Assembly (NCBI RefSeq): GCF_002901705.1
Contig: NZ_PPPV01000012.1
Span: 136,881 to 200,880 of the forward strand
Direction of reading: 5' to 3'
DNA from: Staphylococcus lugdunensis
Lineage (GTDB): Bacteria > Bacillota > Bacilli > Staphylococcales > Staphylococcaceae
Length of the DNA: 64,000 bases
Below, piece by piece: positions 39,453-49,217 of this stretch. How positions within the stretch are numbered: position 1 is the first letter of the stretch; every line of letters begins with the position of its first letter. Below the pieces are notes generated by a model, which was given only the letters and a program-made list of their open reading frames with translations, did no database searches and was not told where the DNA came from. The position numbers and the translations under genes are program-made.

Positions 39453-40721
39453 ATGTCAGCAGAAAAAATTGTTAAAACACAAGATGGGTTACAAGTTCCA
39501 AATGAACCTATTATTCCATTTATTATTGGGGATGGTATTGGACCAGATATATGGAAAGCAGCTAGCCGCGTGATTGATGCCGCAGTTGAGAAAGCTTATA
39601 ACGGTGAAAAACAAATTGTGTGGAAAGAAGTATTAGCTGGGCAAAAGGCTTATGACGAAACAGGAGAATGGCTACCTAGCGAAACTTTAAAAACGATAGA
39701 AGAATATTTAATAGCTGTTAAAGGACCATTAACAACACCAATTGGTGGAGGTATTCGTTCACTTAATGTAGCTTTACGTCAACAACTTGATTTATTTACA
39801 TGTCTCCGCCCAGTTCGTTGGTTTAAAGGTGTACCATCTCCAGTAAAACGACCACAAGATGTAGATATGGTGATTTTTAGAGAAAACACAGAAGATATAT
39901 ACGCTGGAATCGAATTTAAAGAAGGTACTGAAGAAGTTAAGAAAGTGATTGATTTCTTACAAAATGAAATGGGTGCATCGAACATTAGATTTCCTGAAAC
40001 ATCTGGAATTGGTATTAAACCTGTATCAAAAGAAGGTACTGAGCGTTTGGTCAGAGCCGCTATACAATATGCCATTGATAATGGTCGTAAATCTGTCACA
40101 TTAGTTCATAAAGGTAATATTATGAAATTTACTGAAGGTTCATTTAAACAATGGGGTTATGATTTAGCGCATAATGAATTTGCTGATAAAGTATTTACTT
40201 GGCAGCAATATGATGAGATTGTAGAAAATGATGGTAAAGAGGCTGCCAATAAAGCTCAAGAAAGAGCTGAACAACAAGGTAAGATTATCATTAAAGATTC
40301 TATTGCGGATATTTTCTTACAACAAATATTAACGCGTCCTGCAGAGCATGATGTTGTTGCTACTATGAATTTAAATGGAGATTATATTTCAGACGCCTTA
40401 GCAGCACAAGTTGGTGGTATTGGTATTGCACCAGGTGCTAATATCAACTATGAAACTGGACATGCTATATTTGAGGCTACACATGGTACTGCCCCTAAAT
40501 ATGCAGGATTAAATAAAGTTAATCCATCATCTGAATTATTAAGTTCTGTCTTAATGTTAGAACATCTTGGCTGGCAAGAAGCAGCTGATAAAATTACAGA
40601 TGCCATTGAGTCAACTATCGCTTCAAAAATAGTAACATATGATTTTGCTCGCTTAATGGATGGTGCAACAGAAGTTTCAACTTCTGAATTTGCTGATGAA
40701 TTAATTAAAAATTTAAAATAA
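39453..40721 (+). CDS. icd: Isocitrate dehydrogenase (NADP)
   Basis: A 422-residue enzyme of the citric acid cycle, producing 2-oxoglutarate and NADPH. Family blocks: [12 protein letters not shown] near the start, [18 protein letters not shown] with the substrate serine, [14 protein letters not shown], and the C-terminal [18 protein letters not shown] that favours NADP. The frame is open from 39438, but ATG 39453 follows GGAGGTT. In S. aureus this gene is also called citC. Confidence 0.97.
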   Translation: MSAEKIVKTQDGLQVPNEPIIPFIIGDGIGPDIWKAASRVIDAAVEKAYNGEKQIVWKEVLAGQKAYDETGEWLPSETLKTIEEYLIAVKGPLTTPIGGGIRSLNVALRQQLDLFTCLRPVRWFKGVPSPVKRPQDVDMVIFRENTEDIYAGIEFKEGTEEVKKVIDFLQNEMGASNIRFPETSGIGIKPVSKEGTERLVRAAIQYAIDNGRKSVTLVHKGNIMKFTEGSFKQWGYDLAHNEFADKVFTWQQYDEIVENDGKEAANKAQERAEQQGKIIIKDSIADIFLQQILTRPAEHDVVATMNLNGDYISDALAAQVGGIGIAPGANINYETGHAIFEATHGTAPKYAGLNKVNPSSELLSSVLMLEHLGWQEAADKITDAIESTIASKIVTYDFARLMDGATEVSTSEFADELIKNLK

Positions 40722-40738
40722 GACTTGGTTTGTAGATA

Positions 40739-40780
40739 TGAATCGAAATTCATTTATAAAATGGATTTCGATTTTATCTT
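40739..40780 (+). terminator. Terminator after icd
   Basis: AATCGAAAT (40741-40749) and ATTTCGATT (40765-40773) form a stem followed by TTAT and more T. Confidence 0.7.
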
Positions 40781-40800
40781 TTAAATGGGTACATAATCTC

Positions 40801-40857
40801 TTAATATTAGGTTATATTTAAATTAATGTAAAAATTATGTAAAGTTAATGTTTGATA
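40801..40857 (+). promoter_or_regulatory. Array of TTA-type hexamers upstream of phoP, possible PhoP boxes
   Basis: TTAATA (40801), TTATAT (40812), TTAATG (40823), TTATGT (40835) and TTAATG (40845) recur at 10 to 12-base steps, one per helix turn, as Pho boxes do in Bacillus. They depart from the TTAACA-type consensus, and the region is AT-rich, so the call is tentative. A TATAAT -10 follows at 40882-40887. Confidence 0.4.
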
Positions 40858-40924
40858 TGTTATTTTTTTTTAAACTTCAGTTATAATGAATGTGAAAATG
40901 CAATTACAATATAGGAGGCACATC

Positions 40925-41635
40925 ATGTCACAAAAAATTTTAGTGGTAGATGACGAGCAATCAATCGTAACATTACTAAAATACAACTTAGAAACGGCAG
41001 GATATATCGTCGAAGTCGCATATGACGGTGAAGAAGCACTAGAAAAGGTAGAAAAAGTACAACCAGATTTAATTGTACTGGATGTTATGTTACCTAAAAA
41101 AGATGGAATTGAAGTATGTAAGACGATTCGTTCAGACAAAAACTTAGTTCCTATTTTAATGTTAACAGCTAAAGATGATGAATTCGATCGTGTTTTAGGC
41201 TTGGAATTAGGCGCTGATGATTATATGACAAAACCGTTTTCACCTAGAGAAGTAGTTGCAAGGGTTAAAGCAATTTTAAGACGTTCTCAGTTTGTTAATG
41301 AAGCTGCAAATGATGCAGCAAACGAAGAAGATATTTTAATTGAAAATATACGCATTCGTCCAGAATTTTTTGAAGTTTATAAAGATGATGAATTATTAGA
41401 ACTGACACCTAAAGAATTTGAACTTTTACTCTACCTTATTGAACGACAAGGAAGAGTTATTACTAGAGAACACATGCTTAATTCAGTTTGGAATTATGAA
41501 TTTGCTGGTGATTCTAGAATTGTGGATGTACATATTAGTCATTTAAGAGATAAATTAGAAGAAAATCCTAAACAACCAAAATTGATTAAGACGGTTAGAG
41601 GTTTAGGTTATAAATTGGAGCGTCCTAAAGCTTAA
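40925..41635 (+). CDS. phoP: Phosphate-response regulator PhoP
   Basis: A 236-residue OmpR-family response regulator. The receiver domain has DD near 9-10, the phosphorylated D53 (VLDVMLPKKDG) and K in YMTKPF; the winged-helix DNA-binding domain (about 135-235) contains LTPKEFELLLYL and the recognition helix region SRIVDVHISHLRDK. The frame extends to 40886, but ATG 40925 follows AGGAGG. It overlaps phoR by one base (TAATG). It controls phosphate uptake under starvation by analogy with S. aureus and Bacillus. Confidence 0.95.
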   Translation: MSQKILVVDDEQSIVTLLKYNLETAGYIVEVAYDGEEALEKVEKVQPDLIVLDVMLPKKDGIEVCKTIRSDKNLVPILMLTAKDDEFDRVLGLELGADDYMTKPFSPREVVARVKAILRRSQFVNEAANDAANEEDILIENIRIRPEFFEVYKDDELLELTPKEFELLLYLIERQGRVITREHMLNSVWNYEFAGDSRIVDVHISHLRDKLEENPKQPKLIKTVRGLGYKLERPKA

Positions 41636-43344
41636 TGCTTAAATTTCATCAACGGTTACTCTTACTATTATGTACAATAACAATAATAAGTTTTATCGGA
41701 TTAGGCGCTATTATGCATCATTCAATATATCAGACGCTCACGGACAAAAAAGTTGCTGATTTAACTAAGAAAACTGAAAACTATTCAAAATTAGAAGAAC
41801 AAGGTAAAACTGAAGAAATTAAAAATATCGCAAAAAATGAAAACATTTCTGTCAAAATAACAGAGGGAAATAAAATTATATTTGAAACAAAAAGCCATTA
41901 TGATATTAACCCTGCAATTGATAATGCAGCTAATCCATCTAATATTATTTATGACCGCGCTGATGACGGATACCACTATACTTTTAAAAATAAATTTAGC
42001 AATGAGGCTATATACATTAGTGGAATAGACGATGAGATGGTTAATTTACAGAAAGAGCTTTGGAAATATATAGCGTTAATTGGTGTTGTTGTACTTATCG
42101 CAATTTATTTAGCAGTTAGAAGTATTAAACGTACATATATTAGACCGATTAACGAAGTTACATATGCGACCTCGTTACTCGCTGATGGATATTATCATGT
42201 TCGAGTACCTGAAAGTAACGTCAAAGAAACAAAGGCGTTGTTTGTTACAACAAATGAACTTGCACGCCGTTTACAAAAATTAAATAATAAACAAAAAATT
42301 CAATCAAACCGTTTAAAAACTACATTAGAAAATATACCAAGTTCTGTATTAATGATTGATAAGTATGGTGAAATTGTTGTAGCCAATCATTCATATTATG
42401 AAGTTTTTGGTTTAGAAGAAAAGGTTGAAAACAAGGATTATAATGATTTTATTGATGATAAGATAAAACAACTGATTCTAGAAGCATTTAAAACCGAAAA
42501 AAGCATGTATAATCAAGTTGAAGTTAATATCAATAATGTACATCATAAATATTTTGATGTTTCTTGCGTGCCAATTCTGTCAAAATCTAAAAAACATTTG
42601 CAAGGTATGGTAGTTGTTTTACATGATATAACTAACTTAAAGAAATTGGAAAATTTAAGACGAGAATTTGTTGCTAATGTATCACATGAGCTTAAGACTC
42701 CAATCACTTCTATTAAAGGTTTTGCTGAAACATTGATAGAAGGTGCAAAAGATGACGTGGCATCTTTAGATATGTTTTTAAATATTATTTTAAAAGAATC
42801 TAATCGAATCGAGTCTTTAGTTATGGATTTATTAGATTTGTCACATATAGAACAGCAACGTGAATTACAGACAGCGTATGTCAATTTATCGGAACTTGCA
42901 CACAATACTGTAGATAACTTACAAAATCAGGCGAAAGACAAAAATATCGAAATTATAGATGAAATTAGCCCAGATATTATTTTCAAAGCGAATAAAAATA
43001 AAATTGCACAAGTCATTACGAACTTGCTATCAAATGCTATTAACTATTCTTTGGAGAATAATCGAGTTATTGTGCGAGTTTATCGTCAACAATCAAAAGT
43101 ATATTTAGAAATACAAGATTTTGGTATTGGTATTAGTAAAGAAGAACAAAAGCATATTTTCGAACGCTTTTACCGTGTTGATAAAGCAAGAAGTCGAGAT
43201 TCAGGTGGTACAGGCTTAGGTTTATCAATTACGAAGCATATTGTTGAAGCACACCATGGTGTTATTAGTGTCAAGAGTGAACCGAATAAAGGATCAACAT
43301 TCAAAGTAACTTTTACAGATAATTATAGTAATAACGAAGTATAA
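41635..43344 (+). CDS. phoR: Phosphate-sensing histidine kinase PhoR
   Basis: A 569-residue membrane kinase. TM1 is about 6-26, an extracellular sensor lies at about 27-142, TM2 is about 143-163, then a HAMP linker, a PAS domain (about 230-335), the HisKA phosphoacceptor H351 in VANVSHELKTPI, and an ATPase domain with NKIAQVITNLLSNAINYS, QDFGIGISKEEQ and GGTGLGLSI. It is translationally coupled to phoP. The external domain is the least conserved part of this family. Confidence 0.95.
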   Translation: MLKFHQRLLLLLCTITIISFIGLGAIMHHSIYQTLTDKKVADLTKKTENYSKLEEQGKTEEIKNIAKNENISVKITEGNKIIFETKSHYDINPAIDNAANPSNIIYDRADDGYHYTFKNKFSNEAIYISGIDDEMVNLQKELWKYIALIGVVVLIAIYLAVRSIKRTYIRPINEVTYATSLLADGYYHVRVPESNVKETKALFVTTNELARRLQKLNNKQKIQSNRLKTTLENIPSSVLMIDKYGEIVVANHSYYEVFGLEEKVENKDYNDFIDDKIKQLILEAFKTEKSMYNQVEVNINNVHHKYFDVSCVPILSKSKKHLQGMVVVLHDITNLKKLENLRREFVANVSHELKTPITSIKGFAETLIEGAKDDVASLDMFLNIILKESNRIESLVMDLLDLSHIEQQRELQTAYVNLSELAHNTVDNLQNQAKDKNIEIIDEISPDIIFKANKNKIAQVITNLLSNAINYSLENNRVIVRVYRQQSKVYLEIQDFGIGISKEEQKHIFERFYRVDKARSRDSGGTGLGLSITKHIVEAHHGVISVKSEPNKGSTFKVTFTDNYSNNEV

Positions 43345-43376
43345 AATTATTCATACATTCAATAGATATTATTTTA

Positions 43377-43414
43377 AACTGACGACAAAACTTAGAACTT
43401 GTCGTCAGTTTTTT
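43377..43414 (+). terminator. Terminator after phoR
   Basis: AACTGACGACAA (43377-43388) with TTGTCGTCAGTT (43399-43410), then T residues. Confidence 0.85.
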
Positions 43415-43459
43415 GCGTATTTCAATTTTCAAATGAAGGGAGAACTAAAGGTAGTTAAA

Positions 43460-43795
43460 AGAAAATGGAACGCCTTTGCAGAGCAAATGCATAAGAATCT
43501 GGGACATCATTATGTTCTAGGATATGAACTAAATATTGGCAGTAGGTGACTGGATTGAAAATACCCTGATACCAAGCTTTATTTCAATCCTAGTCAACCT
43601 TGCCGGGGCGTGACTACGAATTCATTATGAATTCTGTCCCGCTCCCTATAAAACTCGCCATGCTCGTTAAGTGCAATAAAGGAATACCTGAGCTGAAGCT
43701 CATGGAGAAAATGGAACGCCTTTGCAGAGCAAATGCATAAGTTCCACTAGCCCAAAGACAGTGGAACTATAAAACTCGCCATGCTCGTTAAGTGC
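43460..43795. repeat. Composite intergenic repeat cluster upstream of polA
   Basis: Three repeat types are interleaved. A 36-base unit beginning AGAAAATGGAACGCC occurs exactly at 43460-43495 and 43706-43741. A 29-base unit beginning CTATAAAACTCGCC occurs exactly at 43646-43674 and 43767-43795. Between them, about 43497-43645 is a second copy of the CTTGCCGGGGCG-containing repeat found at 36050-36205. GTTCCAC/GTGGAAC (43741-43747 and 43761-43767) adds a small hairpin. No ORF. The cluster fills the 490-base gap between phoR and polA. Confidence 0.8.
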
Positions 43796-43842
43796 TTCTT
43801 TATATGCTAGAATATAGGTAAATATGGTCTGGAGGTTTGATT

Positions 43843-46476
43843 GTGGATAAATTAGTTTTAATTGATGGAAATAGTTTGAGTTTCAGGGCATTTTACGCTT
43901 TGCCTTTGCTGTCGAATAAGGCTGGTATTCATACAAATGCAATATATGGCTTTGCTATGTTACTAGAGAAAATATTGAAAGAAGAGCAACCTAATCATTT
44001 TTTAGTAGCATTTGATGCAGGTAAGACGACTTTCAGACACGAAAAATATAGTGAATATAAAGGTGGGAGACAAAGTACGCCTCCAGAATTAAGTGAACAA
44101 TTCCCATATATTCGACAGTTATTAGATGCATATCATATTAAGTATTATGAATTAGAAAATTATGAGGCTGATGATATTATTGGTACGTTGAGCAAACAAG
44201 CTAAAGCGTCAGGGTTAGAAACGATTATTATTACAGGAGATCGTGATTTAACACAATTAGCAACGGACCATGTAACAATTTATTACACGAAAAAAGGGGT
44301 TACTGATGTAGATCATTACACACCAGAATTCATTGCTGAAAAATATAATGGATTGTTACCAAAACAAATTATTGATATGAAAGGTCTTATGGGAGATACT
44401 TCTGATAATATACCTGGAGTAGCTGGTGTTGGAGAAAAAACGGCAATTAAGTTACTTAACCAGTTTCATTCTGTTGAAGGTGTGTATAATCATCTTGATG
44501 AAGTTTCTGGAAAAAAACTTAAGGAAAACCTTGAGAATAGTAAAGCCGATGCGTTTATGAGTAAAGATTTAGCTACAATTAATTGTGACAGCCCTATAAA
44601 AGTGAATCTTAAAGATACAATTATGGGCGATTTAAATGATAATAAAGATAAAATTGAGCTTTTCCAAAAATTAGAATTTAAACAATTACTTAATGATATA
44701 GACAGTAGTGCTAGTGAAAATAACAGTGAGACTGAACACAATTTTGAAGTGATCCATCATTTTGATAATATAAATTTTAAAAAGCTAGATAATGCAATCA
44801 TACATTTTGAAATTGATGGTAGTAATTATTTAAAGGATAAAATTTTAAAGTTTGGATTATATGCACAAAATCAATATATCGTTATTTCGGCTGAGGATAT
44901 CCATCAATATACTGAACTCATTGAGTGGTTAGAAAATGATCATAATAATAAAATTGTTTTTGATGCTAAAAAGACTTATGTTGCTGCACATCGTTTAGAG
45001 ATTAATCTGCAGCATATTGATTTTGATGTTATGTTAGCAAGTTATATTATTGATCCATCTCGTACTATAGAAGATGTTCAATCCGTAGTAAGTTATTATA
45101 ATCAAAATTTTGTCAAAAGTGATATTGCTGTATATGGTAAAGGGAAAAAACGACAAGTTCCACTAGATGATGTGTTGGAAGTGCATATCGCTGCCATTAT
45201 GCAAGCTATTTATAATTGTAAACCATTAATGTCAGACATTCTGTCAGACCATAATCAAATGGACTTGTTGAATAATTTAGAGTTGCCATTAGCGAGAATA
45301 CTTGCTGACATGGAAGAAACAGGTATTTATACAGACGTAAATGATCTTAAGGAAATGCAAAACGAGCTTCAAGAAAAATTGGATAATCTTGTTTCAGAAA
45401 TATATGAAGCAGTAGGTGAATCATTTAATATTAATTCACCTAAACAATTGGGCATTGTTTTATTTGAAACATTAAAATTACCTATTATTAAAAAAACAAA
45501 GACGGGTTATTCTACTGCGGTTGATGTACTTGAACAGTTACAAGGTAAACATCCTATTATTGATTACATTCTTGAGTATCGACAGTTGTCAAAATTACAA
45601 TCAACATATGTAGAAGGCTTGCAAAAAGTCATAAGTGACGATCAACGTATCCATACGCGTTTTAATCAGACATTAGCGCAAACTGGACGTCTTTCATCAA
45701 TTGATCCGAATTTACAAAATATACCGATTCGTCTTGAGGAAGGTCGTAAAATTCGTAAAGCCTTTAAACCAACGTCAGATGATTATGTTATTTTATCTGC
45801 GGATTATTCTCAAATTGAACTTCGTGTATTAGCACATATGACTCAAGATGAAAGTTTAAAAGAAGCTTTTATACATGGAGACGACATTCATGCTGCTACT
45901 GCTATGAAAGTGTTTGGAGTTGAAAAAGATCAAGTTAATGATTTAATGCGTAGACAAGCAAAAGCGGTTAATTTTGGTATTGTTTATGGTATAAGTGATT
46001 ATGGTCTTAGCCAAAATTTAGGTATTACACGTAAAAAAGCAAAAGCTTTTATTGATGATTATTTGGCTAGTTTTCCAGGTGTTAAACAATATATGACCGA
46101 TATTGTTAAAGATGCAAAAGCCAATGGTTATGTTGAAACATTATTACATCGACGCCGTTATATTCCAGATATTACGAGTCGCAACTTTAATTTAAGAAGT
46201 TTTGCTGAAAGAACAGCCATGAATACGCCTATTCAAGGTAGTGCTGCAGATATTATTAAATTGGCAATGGTTCAATTTGACAAAAATGTAAGAGAAACAA
46301 ACTATCATGCCAAATTATTACTTCAAGTGCATGATGAATTAATATTTGAAGTTCCAAAGTCTGAGGTACAAGATTTTAGTGAATTTGTTGAAGAAATTAT
46401 GGATAATGCATTAACACTTGCTGTCCCATTGCTTGTAGATTCTAGCTATGGAGCTACATGGTATGATGCTAAATAG
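43843..46476 (+). CDS. polA: DNA polymerase I
   Basis: An 877-residue repair and Okazaki-fragment polymerase. The N-terminal 5' nuclease (about 1-290) shows YEADDIIGTLS, ITGDRDLTQL and GDTSDNIPGVAGVGEKTA. A central 3'-5' exonuclease-like domain (about 305-465) lacks the metal-binding D-x-E set (FEIDGSNY at the first site), so proofreading is likely lost, as in Bacillus Pol I. The polymerase domain has DYSQIELRVLAHM, the O-helix RRQAKAVNFGIVYG and LLQVHDELIFE. GTG 43843 is chosen, 7 bases after GGAGG and matching the family start MDKLVLIDGN. Confidence 0.96.
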   Translation: MDKLVLIDGNSLSFRAFYALPLLSNKAGIHTNAIYGFAMLLEKILKEEQPNHFLVAFDAGKTTFRHEKYSEYKGGRQSTPPELSEQFPYIRQLLDAYHIKYYELENYEADDIIGTLSKQAKASGLETIIITGDRDLTQLATDHVTIYYTKKGVTDVDHYTPEFIAEKYNGLLPKQIIDMKGLMGDTSDNIPGVAGVGEKTAIKLLNQFHSVEGVYNHLDEVSGKKLKENLENSKADAFMSKDLATINCDSPIKVNLKDTIMGDLNDNKDKIELFQKLEFKQLLNDIDSSASENNSETEHNFEVIHHFDNINFKKLDNAIIHFEIDGSNYLKDKILKFGLYAQNQYIVISAEDIHQYTELIEWLENDHNNKIVFDAKKTYVAAHRLEINLQHIDFDVMLASYIIDPSRTIEDVQSVVSYYNQNFVKSDIAVYGKGKKRQVPLDDVLEVHIAAIMQAIYNCKPLMSDILSDHNQMDLLNNLELPLARILADMEETGIYTDVNDLKEMQNELQEKLDNLVSEIYEAVGESFNINSPKQLGIVLFETLKLPIIKKTKTGYSTAVDVLEQLQGKHPIIDYILEYRQLSKLQSTYVEGLQKVISDDQRIHTRFNQTLAQTGRLSSIDPNLQNIPIRLEEGRKIRKAFKPTSDDYVILSADYSQIELRVLAHMTQDESLKEAFIHGDDIHAATAMKVFGVEKDQVNDLMRRQAKAVNFGIVYGISDYGLSQNLGITRKKAKAFIDDYLASFPGVKQYMTDIVKDAKANGYVETLLHRRRYIPDITSRNFNLRSFAERTAMNTPIQGSAADIIKLAMVQFDKNVRETNYHAKLLLQVHDELIFEVPKSEVQDFSEFVEEIMDNALTLAVPLLVDSSYGATWYDAK

Positions 46477-46492
46477 AAAGAGGAAATAAAGT

Positions 46493-47365
46493 ATGCCAGA
46501 ATTACCAGAAGTTGAACATGTTAAAAGAGGTATTAAACCTTTTATAATTAACACGATTATAAAATCAGTAACATTTTCTTCAAAAGTCATTGACGGCAAG
46601 TCAGACGGGAAAGAAACAATCATTAAAGGGATTAATCTTGATGGTTTTAGGCAGTTTACAGAGGGTTATAAAATATATAAAGTAGAGCGACGCAGTAAAT
46701 ACATTAATATTTATATTGAAAAGAATCAGGAGTGCCGTGTATTGATTAGTCATTTAGGAATGGCAGGTGGTTTTTTTATCGTAAATCATTTAGATGAGAT
46801 ATATGCTCCAAACTATAGAAAACATTGGCATGTTATTTTTCATTTAAGTAATGGTAAATTACTTGTTTATTCAGATATTCGACGTTTTGGTGAAATTAGA
46901 AATGTACAAGCACTAAATAATTACGCATCGTTCAAAAATATGGCGCCCGAACCTTTTGACGAAAGCGCATTAGATCATTATTTGACTTATTTAAACCAAC
47001 CTAAAGTACAGCACAAACCTATTAAACAATTAATCCTTGATCATAAAGTTATTGCAGGTTGTGGGAATATCTATGCTTGTGAGGCATTATATAGAGCTGC
47101 AATACATCCCGCCACTGAAGTGCAAAGCTTAAATCAGCAAGCAAGACAAAATCTTTTTTTAGAAGTTCAAGCCGTTTTGAATGAGGGTATTGAGTATGGC
47201 GGAACGAGTATCTCGGATTATCGTCATGCAGATGGTAAGACAGGCACGATGCAGTTACGCTTAAATGTATATAAACAACAGCAATGTAAAAAATGTGGAC
47301 ATAAAATAGAACAGCAAGTGATTGCTACACGTAATAGTCATTTTTGTCCGGTTTGTCAAAAATAA
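46493..47365 (+). CDS. mutM: Formamidopyrimidine-DNA glycosylase
   Basis: A 290-residue base-excision enzyme removing 8-oxoguanine. The catalytic proline P2 and E3 are in MPELPEVEHVK, the helix-two-turn-helix region holds IAGCGNIYACEALY, and the C-terminal zinc finger is CKKCGH with CPVCQK. ATG 46493 is required because P2 must be exposed. It follows polA by 16 bases and precedes coaE, the conserved polA-mutM-coaE order. Confidence 0.96.
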   Translation: MPELPEVEHVKRGIKPFIINTIIKSVTFSSKVIDGKSDGKETIIKGINLDGFRQFTEGYKIYKVERRSKYINIYIEKNQECRVLISHLGMAGGFFIVNHLDEIYAPNYRKHWHVIFHLSNGKLLVYSDIRRFGEIRNVQALNNYASFKNMAPEPFDESALDHYLTYLNQPKVQHKPIKQLILDHKVIAGCGNIYACEALYRAAIHPATEVQSLNQQARQNLFLEVQAVLNEGIEYGGTSISDYRHADGKTGTMQLRLNVYKQQQCKKCGHKIEQQVIATRNSHFCPVCQK

Positions 47366-47380
47366 TGAAAGAGTGAGTTT

Positions 47381-47986
47381 ATGCCAAAAGTAATAGGACT
47401 AACAGGTGGGATAGCCACTGGTAAATCAACAGTATCAGAATTACTTACAGCCTATGGATTTAAAGTCGTAGATGCAGATATTGCAGCTCGAGAAGCAGTT
47501 AAAAAAGGTTCTGCTGGATTGGAGCAAATCCGCCAAACATTTGGGAACGAAGCCATTAATGATGATGGTGAAATGAATCGTCAATATATGGGTCAACTCG
47601 TGTTTAATCACCCTGATAAAAGAACAGAATTAAATGAAATTGTACATCCTATCGTGCATCAACTAATGGATAAAGAAAAATCACACTACCTTAATCAAGG
47701 TTATAATGTGGTGATGGACATTCCGTTACTTTTTGAAAATGAATTAGAAGATACGGTAGATGAAGTTTGGTTAGTATATACTTCAGAAAGTATTCAGATT
47801 GACCGGTTAATGGAAAGAAATAATTTAAGTTTGGAAGAAGCCAAAGCACGCGTATATAGTCAAATTTCTATTGATAAAAAAAGTAGAATGGCTGATATAG
47901 TAATAGATAATTTGGGGGATAAATTAGAATTAAAACAAAACGTAGAACGCATTTTGACTGATCAAGGATATATAAATCAAGAATAA
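47381..47986 (+). CDS. coaE: Dephospho-CoA kinase
   Basis: A 201-residue P-loop kinase that phosphorylates dephospho-CoA, the last step of CoA synthesis. The Walker A loop is [12 protein letters not shown] (6-17), followed by [12 protein letters not shown] and the lid region with [11 protein letters not shown]. Length is standard. It ends the polA operon at a strong hairpin. Confidence 0.95.
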   Translation: MPKVIGLTGGIATGKSTVSELLTAYGFKVVDADIAAREAVKKGSAGLEQIRQTFGNEAINDDGEMNRQYMGQLVFNHPDKRTELNEIVHPIVHQLMDKEKSHYLNQGYNVVMDIPLLFENELEDTVDEVWLVYTSESIQIDRLMERNNLSLEEAKARVYSQISIDKKSRMADIVIDNLGDKLELKQNVERILTDQGYINQE

Positions 47987-47995
47987 ATATAGAGG

Positions 47996-48027
47996 AACCT
48001 TTTACATACATTTGTAAAAGGTTTTTT
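47996..48027 (+). terminator. Terminator after coaE
   Basis: AACCTTTTACA (47996-48006) with TGTAAAAGGTT (48013-48023), then T residues. Confidence 0.88.
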
Positions 48028-48050
48028 ATATAAAAAATTTCTAAAAACTA

Positions 48051-48068
48051 AAAGTAAACGCTTCCAAT
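48051..48068 (+). promoter_or_regulatory. cre-like catabolite site upstream of gapB
   Basis: AAAGTAAACGCTTCCAAT fits the consensus WWTGNAARCGNWWWCAWW at 16 of 18 positions. Repression of gluconeogenic gapB by CcpA in glucose would fit. Confidence 0.5.
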
Positions 48069-48079
48069 GAAGATAAATT

Positions 48080-48109
48080 ATGTTATACTAATTGCATAAA
48101 GTATAACAT
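48080..48109 (+). promoter_or_regulatory. Perfect 10-bp inverted repeat upstream of gapB
   Basis: ATGTTATACT (48080-48089) and AGTATAACAT (48100-48109) flank a 10-base spacer, ending 23 bases before the ATG. Each arm contains a TATAC/GTATA core that could also be a -10. It looks like a repressor operator for a gluconeogenesis regulator; the protein is not known. Confidence 0.55.
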
Positions 48110-48132
48110 AAAGAATATAAGGGGTGCTTTTA

Positions 48133-49134
48133 ATGTCAACGAATATTGCAATTAATGGAATGGGTAGAATTGGAAGAATGGTGCTAAGAATAGCACTAAA
48201 GAATGAGGCATTGAATGTAGTTGCCATCAATGCTAGCTATCCTCCTGAAACAATTGCACATTTAATTAATTATGACACAACACATGGGAGATACGATAAA
48301 AGAGTAGAACCTATTGAAAGTGGAATTCGAGTGGAAGGCCATGATATTAAATTAGTGTCTGATAGAAACCCAGAAAATTTACCCTGGAAAGATTTAGAAA
48401 TAGATATCGTCATTGAAGCGACCGGTAAATTTAACCATGGTGATAAAGCTAAGGCACATATTCAAGCAGGAGCTAAAAAAGTGTTATTGACAGGACCATC
48501 AAAAGGCGGAAAAGTACAGATGGTGGTTAAAGGTGTTAACGATCAAGACTTAGATACAGATACATATGACATATTTAGTAATGCGTCGTGTACTACGAAT
48601 TGTATCGGACCAGTTGCAAAAGTTTTAAATGATAGTTTTGGCATTGAAAATGGCTTAATGACAACGGTACATGCAATTACAAATGATCAAAATAATATAG
48701 ATAATCCGCATAAAGATTTGAGAAGAGCGCGTTCTTGTGGGGAAAGTATTATACCAACATCAACAGGTGCTGCTAAAGCATTAAAAGAAGTTATGCCAGA
48801 ATTGAATGGCAAACTACACGGCATAGCACTTCGTGTGCCAACTCAAAATGTATCATTAGTTGATTTAGTCGTTGATTTAAAACAAAAAGTGACAGTAGAT
48901 GAAGTTAATCATGCATTTAGAGATGCAAACTTACAAGGAATTATTGATGTTGAAGAGGCCCCTCTAGTTTCTAAGGACTATAATACAAATCCTCATTCAG
49001 CAGTTATAGATGCTAAAAATACAATGGTCATGGGAGACAATAAGGTTAAAGTTATAGCCTGGTATGATAACGAATGGGGATATTCTAATAGAGTAGTTGA
49101 GGTAGCAAATCAACTTGGAGAACTAATTAAATAA
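48133..49134 (+). CDS. gapB: Glyceraldehyde-3-phosphate dehydrogenase, gluconeogenic
   Basis: A 333-residue enzyme of the GapB type, working from 1,3-bisphosphoglycerate towards sugar, usually with NADPH. The Rossmann start is NIAINGMGRIGRM, active C153 is in SNASCTTNC, and the substrate loop has HAITNDQNNIDNPHKDLRRAR. The frame is open from GTG 48124, but ATG 48133 with AAGGGG at 8 bases matches homologues. A glycolytic gapA is not in the window. A hairpin follows. Confidence 0.95.
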   Translation: MSTNIAINGMGRIGRMVLRIALKNEALNVVAINASYPPETIAHLINYDTTHGRYDKRVEPIESGIRVEGHDIKLVSDRNPENLPWKDLEIDIVIEATGKFNHGDKAKAHIQAGAKKVLLTGPSKGGKVQMVVKGVNDQDLDTDTYDIFSNASCTTNCIGPVAKVLNDSFGIENGLMTTVHAITNDQNNIDNPHKDLRRARSCGESIIPTSTGAAKALKEVMPELNGKLHGIALRVPTQNVSLVDLVVDLKQKVTVDEVNHAFRDANLQGIIDVEEAPLVSKDYNTNPHSAVIDAKNTMVMGDNKVKVIAWYDNEWGYSNRVVEVANQLGELIK

Positions 49135-49155
49135 ACAATTTATTACTGCATCAAT

Positions 49156-49187
49156 ACGAGGTAAGTTGGAAACTTACCTCGTTTTAT
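49156..49187 (+). terminator. Terminator after gapB
   Basis: ACGAGGTAAGTT (49156-49167) and AACTTACCTCGT (49171-49182), a perfect 12-bp stem with a T-rich tail. Confidence 0.9.
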
Positions 49188-49217
49188 ATTTTAAGTCTTA
49201 ACAGAAATAGAACAAGT

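Noticed and set aside
43460-43795. Possible CRISPR array because of repeated 36- and 29-base units
   Set aside because: Only two copies of each unit, unequal spacing, interleaved with other repeats, and no cas genes nearby.
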